Below, one piece after another: positions 16,739 through 24,181 of a stretch of DNA of 64,000 nt (the stretch's first letter is position 1; every line of letters starts with the position of its first letter). The notes below the pieces were generated by a model. It was not told the DNA's origin. It saw nothing but the letters and a program-made list of their open reading frames with translations, and did no database searches. This stretch comes from Micromonospora sp. NBC_01813 (GTDB taxonomy: Bacteria; Actinomycetota; Actinomycetes; Mycobacteriales; Micromonosporaceae), in contig NZ_CP109067.1 in assembly GCF_035917335.1 (NCBI RefSeq), forward strand, positions 5,083,001 to 5,147,000, given 5' to 3'. The position numbers and the translations under genes are program-made.

Positions 16739-18109
16739 CTACCCCTCGAAGGCGGCGTCGACCAGTCGGGCCTCCAACGCCCGCAGGAACGCTTCGATCG
16801 CTCCCAGGGAGAAGTAGGTGGTGTCGGCGGTGAGGGCCAGACCGAGCCCCGCCGGCTGGTCGACGATCTCGATCCGCATCCGCCAGGTGAACCGCTCAAA
16901 CCGCTCAGCGAGGACGAAACTCGACCCGGCCATTGCCGCCCGGACCGCCCCTTCGTCGACATCACGGCCAAACAGGTCACTATCGGTCGACAGCCGAATG
17001 TCGTTGAGGTAGCAGTGCGGGTTCACCCCGGTCGCGTACGGCAGGCCGACCGCGCTGAAGGCGTCGCTCAGCTCCTGCGGGTCGTAGTAGGCGTGCCGGT
17101 AGCCGTCCATCGCCGCCTGCCAGACCCGGGGCAGCAGCTGCGCCATCGGCTCGGCCCCGGCACCGGCCCCGGCCAAGTCCACCGGCACCAGAGCCAGCTG
17201 GTTCAGCTTGGCGACCGCCACCGGATAGCCGTCCAACACCCGGTTGTTGACCATGGTGTGCATCCCGACCACGTCGTTGCCGGACCATTCGCCGACCGTC
17301 GCCGCAGCCGCCGCCAGCAGCACGGTGGAACTCGTCGCCGCATGCCGCCCGGCGAGCAGCCGTACCGCCGTGTCCGCCGCCGCCGAGACCAGCAGGCCAC
17401 GCCGCCACCGGGGGGTGAGCGGGTCGCGCATCGGCAGCCGGGTGTCGCGGGACAGCCGGCGGGTGGCCTCGACCCAGTACGCCGCCGCCCGCGCCGACCG
17501 ACGCCGGTGCCGCTCCCGCTGCTCCAACTCGGCGACGTCGGCCGACTGCAACCCCGCCGGCGCGTCGATACCGCCCCTGGCCAGCAGCAACCGCAGATCC
17601 CGCAACACCAGCTCGGCGGCCCGGAAGTCGACCGTGGTGTGGCTGAAGACCACCACTACCTGCTGCGGTACGCCGTCGCGGGTCACCACCGCGAACCGCT
17701 GCGGCCAGTCCTGCGCGTGCGCGAACGGCTCGACCGCCAACCGGTCGGCGACCAGCCGGGCGGTCCCGGCCGGGTCGCCGGACTCGTCCGGCACCAGCAG
17801 CACCGGCACTTCCCCGGCGTCCGCGACCAGCTGCGCAGGCTTGTCGTCGGTCAACTCCAACCGGGTACGCAGCGAGGCGTGCCGGACTATCAGCGCGGCG
17901 ATCGCGGCGAACACCCGCTCCGGATCGGACTGCACCCGACGCGGTACGGCGACCCACCGTTTGAGGGTGAACATCACCTGACCGGCCCCGTGCCGGCGGA
18001 TCGCCATCCACAGTGCCCGCTGACCCCAGGTGATCGGCGTGGACCGCGCCGGCGTCTCAGCGGCGAACCGCACCGTACGCCACGCTCCGGCCGGCTGATC
18101 ACTCCCCAC
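16739..18109 (-). CDS. Stand-alone condensation-domain-like protein (NRPS C-domain superfamily)
   Basis: 456 residues, the size of one condensation domain. The active-site region reads VVFSHTTVDFRAAEL: compared with the canonical HHxxxDG, the first His is Ser and the final Gly is Phe, but the catalytic second His (near residue 158) and the Asp are kept. It starts TPITWGQRALWMAI, typical of C-domain motif C1. No adenylation or carrier domain is next to it, so it is probably a free-standing acyl- or peptidyl-transferase of the PapA5/condensation type, or a carrier-independent enzyme. The GTG start is tentative. Confidence 0.85.
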   Translation of the reverse strand: MGSDQPAGAWRTVRFAAETPARSTPITWGQRALWMAIRRHGAGQVMFTLKRWVAVPRRVQSDPERVFAAIAALIVRHASLRTRLELTDDKPAQLVADAGEVPVLLVPDESGDPAGTARLVADRLAVEPFAHAQDWPQRFAVVTRDGVPQQVVVVFSHTTVDFRAAELVLRDLRLLLARGGIDAPAGLQSADVAELEQRERHRRRSARAAAYWVEATRRLSRDTRLPMRDPLTPRWRRGLLVSAAADTAVRLLAGRHAATSSTVLLAAAAATVGEWSGNDVVGMHTMVNNRVLDGYPVAVAKLNQLALVPVDLAGAGAGAEPMAQLLPRVWQAAMDGYRHAYYDPQELSDAFSAVGLPYATGVNPHCYLNDIRLSTDSDLFGRDVDEGAVRAAMAGSSFVLAERFERFTWRMRIEIVDQPAGLGLALTADTTYFSLGAIEAFLRALEARLVDAAFEG

Positions 18110-18213
18110 ATCGAGCAGTATCAGCGAGGATGCTGTCAGCCGCGAGGCCCCGGCAAGCGCAATCCCCTAGCCGATCGGCCGATGATCAGCAGCCAGCCGG
18201 TAGTCTCCAGCAG

Positions 18214-19155
18214 GTGCCCCACCACGTGCGCACCCCCCGCCGAATCCGGCAACGCGTCCGGCTGCTCTTCGTCAACACGCAGGAACGCGCCGCGTTGACC
18301 GCGCTCGGCATGACCCCGTATACACAGTGGATCGCCGAGGCCACCGGGCTGGACGCCGACCAGATCGTCACCGTCGACGTCGCGGACGGCCAACCACTGC
18401 CCGGAACCATCGACGCCGACGCGATCATCGGCGGCGGATCCGGGCACTCCGCGTACGAGACGTTGCCGTGGATCGCCCGGGTCAAGGAGTTCTACCGTGC
18501 CGCCGCTCGGGCCGGCATACCGGAGCTGCACATCTGCTGGTCACACCAGGCCCGCGCCGAATCGATCGGCGGCCGGACGGCGATCGGCGGCCACGGCCGC
18601 CGGTTCGGCGTCGACACGGTACGGCTGACCCCAGCCGGCCGGCTCGACCCGCTCTTCGCCGGGCTGCCCGACGAGTTCGACCTGTTCACCTCGCACGTCG
18701 ACGTCGTCGACCAACTGCCGGCACAGTCTGTCGAAGGACAAGTCGTCGAATTGGCGTACAGCCGGGTCTATCGCAACGAGGCGTTGGCGATCGGGCCGAC
18801 CGTACGGACGATCCAGGCCCACCCCGAGATCACCGCGACCATCGTCGCGGCGCTGGCCCACAGCCGGCGCGGCGCCCTGGTCCGCGAAGGCCGGATCGGC
18901 CCAGCCGACGCCGACCTCGACGGCCTCATCGCCGACCTGTACGCCCGCGAGGCGCAGATCGTCGCGACCTCGCGCCGGCTGGTCCGCAACTGGCTGCGAC
19001 ACCACGTCCGGCCAGGTCGTCGGGACGTCACCCCAGCCGAGAGTACGGCGACCCGTGCCGCTGCCGGCGCTGGTCTGCCTGCGGCGATCGGCGCTGACCT
19101 GCCGGCGGCGGTCGGCGCTGGTCTGTCTGCGGCGGTCGGTGGTGGCGTCCTGTGA
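18214..19155 (+). CDS. Class I glutamine amidotransferase-like protein
   Basis: About 313 residues from GTG 18214 (start tentative; homology begins at VRLLFVNTQERAAL). The GATase1 triad is visible: nucleophile Cys in HICWSHQ (about residue 108) and His/Glu in QAHPEI (about 203 and 205). Nothing synthase-like is fused to it, so it is a free-standing member related to GMP-synthase glutaminase domains, possibly a gamma-glutamyl hydrolase type enzyme. The last 35 residues are an Ala/Gly/Leu repeat (GAGLPAAIGADLPAAVG). It overlaps the next gene by four bases. Confidence 0.8.
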   Translation: MPHHVRTPRRIRQRVRLLFVNTQERAALTALGMTPYTQWIAEATGLDADQIVTVDVADGQPLPGTIDADAIIGGGSGHSAYETLPWIARVKEFYRAAARAGIPELHICWSHQARAESIGGRTAIGGHGRRFGVDTVRLTPAGRLDPLFAGLPDEFDLFTSHVDVVDQLPAQSVEGQVVELAYSRVYRNEALAIGPTVRTIQAHPEITATIVAALAHSRRGALVREGRIGPADADLDGLIADLYAREAQIVATSRRLVRNWLRHHVRPGRRDVTPAESTATRAAAGAGLPAAIGADLPAAVGAGLSAAVGGGVL

Positions 19156-19742
19156 CGGTCGTCCTGCCGGCGGCGCGCAGCAGCGCCGAAGCCCGGCTCT
19201 ACGTCGAGCTGCAGCCGTGCGACTGCGGCGAGGCACGCTTCGAACCGCAGGTCGAGGTGGTCGCGCTCGCCGACGGCGACCTCGCCACCCGCTACCACGG
19301 CACCTGCCCCAGCTGCGGAGTCGAGCGTGAGTTTGTGATCCGGCTGCCCGCCGACCCTGCACCGGCCACCGGATCCTCGTACGGCGGCTTCTCGTACGGC
19401 GGGCCGGAGCCGTCCCAGCTGATCGACCCGGGCCAGTGGCTCGCCGTCGCCGACCAGTACGCCGACCTGGTCCCCGCCGACCTGGCCGCGCTCGACCCGG
19501 CGCAGCGTCGGCGCGCGACGGTAGCCCTGTCCCGGGCTGTCGCCGCACTCGACGAGGTGCGCAAGTTCATCCCGGCCGACGCCAGCGAGGTGCCGGCCCA
19601 CGCCTTCACCAGCGACGCCGGCCGCCGGCTGCAACGTCGCGAGCCGGGCCGCTTCCGCCGCGACCGCCTCACCGCCCTCCGCGACACCTACACCACCCTC
19701 CTACACGGCGACGACACCAACAACGATCGGCTCGATACGTGA
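19152..19742 (+). CDS. Uncharacterised protein with a Cys-rich zinc-ribbon-like region
   Basis: 196 residues from a GTG overlapping the amidotransferase stop (GTGA). Two Cys pairs, CDCG (about residue 23) and CPSCG (about 52), look like one zinc ribbon. A Gly/Tyr spacer is followed by a helical C-terminal half with AHAFTSDAGRRLQRREPGRFRRDRL. No enzyme motif is seen. Coupling to the amidotransferase suggests a shared function. Confidence 0.75.
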   Translation: MTVVLPAARSSAEARLYVELQPCDCGEARFEPQVEVVALADGDLATRYHGTCPSCGVEREFVIRLPADPAPATGSSYGGFSYGGPEPSQLIDPGQWLAVADQYADLVPADLAALDPAQRRRATVALSRAVAALDEVRKFIPADASEVPAHAFTSDAGRRLQRREPGRFRRDRLTALRDTYTTLLHGDDTNNDRLDT

Positions 19743-19933
19743 ACGAATCGCTGAACGAGACGGCGTACCTGACGGCCAGCCCTGCCAACGCGCGTCGGCT
19801 GACCGAGGCTGTCGAGGAGCTGCGCAACGGCGGCGGGGAGATCCACGACCTGATCGACCCTGACAGCGACTCGGACGCGCCGCCGGCAACGTGCCAGTCA
19901 AGTGATGGGGCCGCCGCCGGCTCAACCACCTGA
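19739..19933 (+). pseudogene. Truncated YefM/Phd-family antitoxin (C-terminal half only)
   Basis: The frame from GTG 19739 gives LNETAYLTASPANARRLTEA, which closely matches the toxin-binding C-terminal half of YefM antitoxins (ETAYLLRSPANARRL pattern). The N-terminal DNA-binding half of about 50 residues is absent, because the frame begins inside the stop of the preceding gene. The frame also runs about 28 residues beyond the usual YefM end. No YoeB toxin follows. It is read as a relic of a type II toxin-antitoxin locus. Confidence 0.75.
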
Positions 19934-19945
19934 CGTTGCCGTCCG

Positions 19946-20196
19946 TCACAAAGTATCTTTGGTCATGTCGTCGGCTCTCAGAGCGACTGCGGCAGCTTCG
20001 AGAACGGCCGGCCACAGGTGTGCTGGGGCGGCAGCCTTGATCCTCTCGACGACGTCGTCGGTTATCAGGGCGACGATCCGCTGTTGAAGTTCCGTGGCCT
20101 CGGCGCTGACCGTGCCCTCGACCGAGTTCGCGCGAACCCTCGAATCCTGCTGTTCAGCCGTGGCCTGCTTCGGAATCGCCCGAGTTGGCTCATTCG
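19946..20196 (-). pseudogene. Startless minus-strand reading frame, probable gene fragment
   Basis: An open minus-strand frame entered from a TAA near 20196 and closed by TGA at 19946. It reads as plausible protein (ELQQRIVALITDDVVERIKA then LWPAVLEAAAVALRADD) but has no ATG, GTG or TTG. It looks like the C-terminal remnant of an unidentified gene in a decayed patch, meeting the HsdR remnant head-on. Confidence 0.4.
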
Positions 20197-20650
20197 GTTA
20201 GGCGCTTCTCCGCCTTGCTCGAAGACCTGATGAACCGCTACATGCGGCAGCAGTTGACCAGTGCGCAGTTGATCGTCGAGTTGGTCGAGCTGGCCAAGGA
20301 GGTGTCTGCGGACGCCCGGCGCGGCCAGCTGGTTCGACCCACCGCTCAACCACGCCGAGCTGGCCTTCTACGACGCCGTCGCGCAGAACGAAGCGGCTAC
20401 TGAGCTGATGGGGATCGGCACCCTCGCCGAGATCGCCCGGGAGCTGGTCAAGTCGATCCAGTCATCGATCACGGTGGACTGGTTCTCCCGTGAGCCGGTG
20501 CGCGCCAAGCTGCGTAGCCACATCCGCCGTCTGCTGGCCCGCTACGACTACCCGCCGGACCACGAGCGTGCCGCTATCGACCTGGTGATCCGCCAGATGG
20601 AGACCTTCGCCGACGAGTGGGCCCCCAACCGCCGATCCGCCAACCGCTGA
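20190..20650 (+). pseudogene. C-terminal remnant of type I restriction enzyme subunit HsdR, frameshifted
   Basis: From about 20190 the frame reads RRFSALLEDLMNRYMRQQLT and ELVELAKEV. Near 20320-20330 homology jumps one frame to WFDPPLNHAELAFYDAVAQN, then GTLAEIARELVKSIQSSITV and RLLARYDYPPDHERAAIDLV, ending at TGA 20650. Together these match the last ~150 residues of HsdR (helical C-terminal domain). The helicase and nuclease domains are absent and no hsdM or hsdS is present. It is a truncated, frameshifted leftover of a type I restriction system. Confidence 0.8.
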
Positions 20651-20699
20651 CCCGCGTCGGCCCGCCATGGTTAGGGCTCGCGACGTAGCGGCGAGAAGG

Positions 20700-21077
20700 T
20701 CACTTGCCACGCAGGATGGGCAACGGCCGGACTCGCAGCCAGTCCTCACCAACCACCACGACTGCTCCGCTGGCCAGGTCGTCAGCGATCGCGTCGAGGT
20801 TCGCAGCCAGGATCGCGACGATCTGCGCAGCTCGACGGCCGCTGATCCGGCGCACCAACAACACGGACGGTTTATCAGCCCCGGAGGATGCCAGCAGAGT
20901 GCCGAAGTCGGTATCTGCAGAGATCAGGACCCGCTGTTCCTGGCGTGCCCGATCCAGTACGACCTCATCCGGCGCCGCAGCCAAGCCGTAGTCTCTCACG
21001 TGCTCTGCATCATGCCCGTGAGAGCGCAAACCTGCCGCCACCGCCGGCGACAAATTGTTGTCGACCAGGAACCTCAT
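20700..21077 (-). CDS. DUF5615 PIN-like toxin
   Basis: 125 residues: MRFLVDNNLSPAVAAGLRSHGHDAEHVRDYG is the family hallmark, with DNN as the first acidic PIN-fold position and DTDFGTLL as a later one. DUF5615 proteins are Mut7-C/PIN-like presumed RNases of type II toxin-antitoxin pairs. It begins at ATG 21077, overlapping the DUF433 antitoxin stop by four bases, the standard antitoxin-first order. Confidence 0.9.
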   Translation of the reverse strand: MRFLVDNNLSPAVAAGLRSHGHDAEHVRDYGLAAAPDEVVLDRARQEQRVLISADTDFGTLLASSGADKPSVLLVRRISGRRAAQIVAILAANLDAIADDLASGAVVVVGEDWLRVRPLPILRGK

Positions 21078-21304
21078 GCCGCGCGATGCAACGGCAGTTC
21101 GCGCTCCCGGACAGCCTCGGCCGCGAAGCGCAGTGCCTCCCAGACGTCATCAACGGCCAGGTCCGGCAGCTCCAAGACGATCTCGTCCGGGCTCATGCCG
21201 TCCGCGACCATAGCCACCACCGTCGCGACCGGGATGCGCAGCCCACGGATGCACGGTGCCCCACCCATCTGAGCCGGGTTGACGGTGATCCGCTCGAAGT
21301 TCAT
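21074..21304 (-). CDS. DUF433 antitoxin
   Basis: 76 residues: ITVNPAQMGGAPCIRGLRIPVATVVAMVADGMSPDEIV is the DUF433 signature, a winged-helix-like fold of the VapB45/MbcA-neighbour type. It is the cognate antitoxin of the overlapping DUF5615 toxin and probably represses its own promoter upstream of 21304. The 207 bases between it and the DUF397 gene hold no recognised gene. Confidence 0.9.
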   Translation of the reverse strand: MNFERITVNPAQMGGAPCIRGLRIPVATVVAMVADGMSPDEIVLELPDLAVDDVWEALRFAAEAVRERELPLHRAA

Positions 21305-21510
21305 GACGGCATCGTAACCCGTGGTGACCCAACCGGCCCTGAACCGACCGGCGGACGCGTATAACTGCGCAGGACCCAGTCGCCCTGCCCTTCGTGGGTA
21401 CGCCGCCGGGGCCTTGTCTTGTCACACCGCAGCCATTCCCGGACTGGACAGGCGAACCTGCCCAGTCCGGGGCTGGCCGAGCCTTCACGACTCGCGCTGC
21501 CGGGGTCGGG

Positions 21511-21699
21511 TCAGTGGTGGTGCTTGGCCAGCTCGACGAAGGAGCGCCAGGCGGACGGGTCGAAGGTGAGCGCCGGGCCGCTGCGATCCTTGGTGTCCCG
21601 GACCAGGACCCGCCCGGGCAGGTTGTCGGCCACCTCTACGCAGGAGCCAGATTCGGAGTAGGTGCTGGTGCGCCAACAAGGGGCGGTGCTCAGGTCCAT
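21511..21699 (-). CDS. DUF397 domain protein
   Basis: 62 residues with the DUF397 pattern: MDLSTAPCWRTSTYSESGSCVEVAD, then VRDTKDRSGPALTFDPSAW and FVELAK. In actinomycetes DUF397 proteins are encoded directly after an Scr1-type HTH regulator and probably act as its small partner; the pair resembles a toxin-antitoxin module. It overlaps the HTH gene by 10 bases. Confidence 0.95.
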   Translation of the reverse strand: MDLSTAPCWRTSTYSESGSCVEVADNLPGRVLVRDTKDRSGPALTFDPSAWRSFVELAKHHH

Positions 21700-22472
21700 T
21701 TCTCAGCCGTCCTCGTGATCAGGTCAAGGCTCTGGTGGTGCGGCAGAGCGTACCCCCGGATTGTCTCCCAGGTGCCCTCAAGCGCCGCCGTCTCGTCCGG
21801 GGCCTCCACCACCCGGCCGTCCAGATGGTCGTCCAGGAAGCCGACCGTACGGCCGTCGACGTTCGCCAGCACGAGCGGACCTTCCATCCCCGGATAGACG
21901 CCCACCTCGGACGGGATGACCTGCACCTGGATGTTCGGCCGCTGGCAGGCCTCGACCAGCGCGATCAACTGCTCCCGCATCGTCTCGGGGCTGCCCGCCT
22001 GCCGCGTCAACACGCTCTCGTCGATCACGGCGGCGAGCTGGCAGGGCTTCTCCCGCCACAGGATGGCCTGCCGGCCCATCCGGGTGCTCAACGCGGTAGC
22101 CGCCTCGTCCTCTGGCATCCGGTACGCCGAGAGCACCGCCTGCGCGTACGCCTCGGTCTGCAGCAGCCCGGGGATCAGCAGCGGCTGGAAGGCCCGGATC
22201 AGCGTGGCGTTGCCCTCGTGTTCGCTGAACGGCCGGAACCACACGGGAGTGTGCTCGCCGACGACGAACTTGCGATAGAACACCATGAACGAGGTGCCGA
22301 ACGCCTTGTCGGTCGAGGTCAGATAGTCCGGGAGCGCCGGCCGCTCACCGCGCTCGATGGAACCTACATGCTTCGCCGAGAAGTGGACGCGGTCCGCCCA
22401 CGACTCCTGCGTGAGCCCCAGCGACTCTCGGATCCGACGTAGCTCCAATACCAGATACTCGCTCGCAGACAT
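21690..22472 (-). CDS. XRE/Scr1-family HTH regulator with DUF5753 domain
   Basis: 260 residues. The N-terminal XRE helix-turn-helix (ELRRIRESLGLTQESWADRV...GSIERGERPAL) is followed by a DUF5753 sensor region (FQPLLIPGLLQTEAYAQAVL, LTRQAGSPETMREQLIALVE, VQVIPSEVGVYPGMEGP). These regulators, e.g. of the WhiJ/BldB system in Streptomyces, work with a DUF397 partner and affect development. It is divergent from the small genes beginning at 22651. Confidence 0.95.
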   Translation of the reverse strand: MSASEYLVLELRRIRESLGLTQESWADRVHFSAKHVGSIERGERPALPDYLTSTDKAFGTSFMVFYRKFVVGEHTPVWFRPFSEHEGNATLIRAFQPLLIPGLLQTEAYAQAVLSAYRMPEDEAATALSTRMGRQAILWREKPCQLAAVIDESVLTRQAGSPETMREQLIALVEACQRPNIQVQVIPSEVGVYPGMEGPLVLANVDGRTVGFLDDHLDGRVVEAPDETAALEGTWETIRGYALPHHQSLDLITRTAEKWT

Positions 22473-22650
22473 AGTCCTTCACATCCCCCAAATCACTCAA
22501 GCTTGTCCACTGGCTGCCGGACCACTGCCGCCTGTATTCCGTGGCCCTTACGGCATCTTGCTCCGATCGGGCTCGGGAGTCCAGGGTGGAAAGTGATGGT
22601 TCTTTTCTTGATCAAGAATGGCGGCGACGGTTGAGGCGAGAGGGGTATCG

Positions 22651-22785
22651 ATGATGGAGATCGGGGCGGTATTCGGGGCGGCGCTACTCGGCTTCTGCGC
22701 GGGGCTGTGGTCGTTCAAGGTCAAGTCGAGATGGTGTCCGGACTGCGGGCGTCCGACGTGGCCGATGCGCCAGCGTGGTGGATAG
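22651..22785 (+). CDS. Small membrane protein with a CPDCGRP knuckle
   Basis: 44 residues: a hydrophobic N-terminal helix (EIGAVFGAALLGFCAGLW), a basic stretch and CPDCGRP, half a zinc ribbon. The next gene begins inside its last codons (GTG 22775), indicating coupling. The pair is familiar beside HTH/DUF397 loci in Micromonosporaceae; function unknown. Confidence 0.7.
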   Translation: MMEIGAVFGAALLGFCAGLWSFKVKSRWCPDCGRPTWPMRQRGG

Positions 22786-23026
22786 CCGGCTACTCGCAAC
22801 ACCGGAGCCGAAGCCGGGAGACGTGCTGCTGATCGGCCGGGCGGCGAGCGTGCAGTTCGCCGACGGCCGTGGCTTCCGACTCCGGGTGATCTCGGTGGAC
22901 CGGAAGTGGACGTACCAGGACTGGTGCTGGCTCACCGGCTACGTGATCGACAGTTTCGGGAACGCCGCCGAACGGCGGGAGATCTTCGTCCAGCGTCGTG
23001 GGCTCTACCGACTGCCCCGACGCTAA
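22775..23026 (+). CDS. Uncharacterised small beta-rich protein
   Basis: 83 residues (GDVLLIGRAASVQFADGRGFRL, then WTYQDWCWLTGYVIDSFGNA and RREIFVQRRGLYRL). It starts at GTG 22775 or 22778, overlapping the upstream membrane-protein gene by 8-11 bases. The sequence pattern suggests a compact SH3-like or OB-like beta fold. Function unknown; part of the HTH/DUF397-associated cluster. Confidence 0.75.
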   Translation: MVDSRLLATPEPKPGDVLLIGRAASVQFADGRGFRLRVISVDRKWTYQDWCWLTGYVIDSFGNAAERREIFVQRRGLYRLPRR

Positions 23027-23051
23027 CAGTTGAGTTTGATCAAGGAGTGAA

Positions 23052-23246
23052 ATGATCACTGAGTTCTTTCGCGACCGGTGGCTGCGATGGTTGGACTTGC
23101 GCTCCAGCCGGTCGACAGCGTCGAAGCGGCTCCGACACCCGCAACGCGATTGGCAACAACAACAGCAGCAGTCGACGGCACGTCATCGTCAACTTGACGG
23201 CAACCGGGGACACCACTGGTCAAGCGAGGCCGCCAAGATCAGTTGA
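23052..23246 (+). CDS. Short Gln-rich hypothetical protein
   Basis: 64 residues: ITEFFRDRWLRWLDLRSSRS then a CAA/CAG tract coding six Gln. A good AAGGAG lies 6 bases before the ATG, which is the main support. Its stop falls inside the left arm of a long inverted repeat. Composition is unlike its neighbours, so the protein may be trivial. Confidence 0.45.
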   Translation: MITEFFRDRWLRWLDLRSSRSTASKRLRHPQRDWQQQQQQSTARHRQLDGNRGHHWSSEAAKIS

Positions 23247-23305
23247 TGTAAATACGGACGACACGCCGGGAGAAGACCGTATATACGTTAACTGATCTTG
23301 ACGGC
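23229..23305. repeat. Long imperfect inverted repeat, 29-base arms
   Basis: Arms 23229-23257 and 23277-23305 pair at 25 of 29 positions around a 19-base loop, with a perfect AAGATCAGTT core. The arms are AT-rich compared with the surroundings. It lies between convergent genes, so it may be a strong two-way terminator; the length would also suit the ends of a small mobile element. Confidence 0.75.
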
Positions 23306-23358
23306 TCGACATCAGCGGCCCGGCCGGAGCGTCGGAGTGCCGGTAAGCGACGCGGCGA

Positions 23359-24156
23359 TCAGGTGGCCGGTGCGTCGAGTGGGGTGAGCCGGCCGAGGAA
23401 GTCGCCGAACGACCAGCCCATCGCGGTCCGGTAAATCTGCTGCTCCCGCCAGGCGATCGCATCCGGCGTACCCGGGCCGGCCAGCAGGTCCTTCGGCAGA
23501 AAGCCGACCGTACCCGGGTGGGGAGACACGAGCCGGAGCAGCAGCAGGCCCTCCATCGGCACCGCGATGACCACGAAATCCGTCGACAGCTTCCCGACCC
23601 GCCACTCCCGTTCCGCCGTCAGCAGGTCGAACGCCGGATGCTCCGGATGGACCCCCAACAGCGGACGCCCCGGAAACAGCGTGAACGGTGCACCCGGCAC
23701 CCACTGCGGCTCCACCGGCTGCATGCCGTTCGTCTGGGACAACCACTGCCGGTACGCCGAGGGAAGCGGGCGGCCCAACGCCTGCTCCAGCGCCTGCAAC
23801 TGCGCCTCGTCGAGCTGGCCGAACGGTTGTAGCTGCGCCGGCCGCCAGCCCGTCACCGCCGTCGACTCGTCCACCACCGGCGGCACCTCACCCGGTGCCA
23901 GCCGCCGCACCGTCACCCGCCACCGACCGGCGTTCTCGAAATGCGCCCCGGCGAAGTACCAGTTCTCGGCACCGATCGGAAAGGTCTCGCCCAGCCGCAA
24001 CAGGTGCGTCGTCGAATCGGCAGACCCGGGAAAAGCCACCACCACCTGCGCGGTTACCGGCCGACGCGGGTTCGCCCCCCCAGCACCGAGGCTGAACGTG
24101 CCCATGTTCACCTGCGAGTTGTTCCGGACCACCAGTACATCGGGGTGCGACGGCAC
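23359..24156 (-). CDS. SUKH (SMI1/KNR4) immunity protein with an N-terminal beta domain
   Basis: About 265 residues. GTG at 24156 is chosen because GGAAGGGG lies 7 bases upstream and it starts 25 bases after the toxin stop; longer ATG starts overlap the toxin. The N-terminal ~110 residues (VVRNNSQVNMGTFSLGAGG... RWRVTVRRLAPGE) look like a separate beta domain of DUF6406 type. The C-terminal part is a SUKH-1 domain: QALGRPLPSAYRQWLSQTNG, LTAEREWRVG, GTPDAIAWREQQIYRTAMGW and FGDFLGRL. Position after the calpain module implies it neutralises that last toxin in the cytoplasm. Confidence 0.85.
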   Translation of the reverse strand: MPSHPDVLVVRNNSQVNMGTFSLGAGGANPRRPVTAQVVVAFPGSADSTTHLLRLGETFPIGAENWYFAGAHFENAGRWRVTVRRLAPGEVPPVVDESTAVTGWRPAQLQPFGQLDEAQLQALEQALGRPLPSAYRQWLSQTNGMQPVEPQWVPGAPFTLFPGRPLLGVHPEHPAFDLLTAEREWRVGKLSTDFVVIAVPMEGLLLLRLVSPHPGTVGFLPKDLLAGPGTPDAIAWREQQIYRTAMGWSFGDFLGRLTPLDAPAT

Positions 24157-24181
24157 CGTCCTGCCCCTTCCCGTCGAGAAA

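Noticed and set aside
23157..23175. CAA/CAG tract as a microsatellite of interest
   Set aside because: Short, within a doubtful small gene; no sign of regulatory function.
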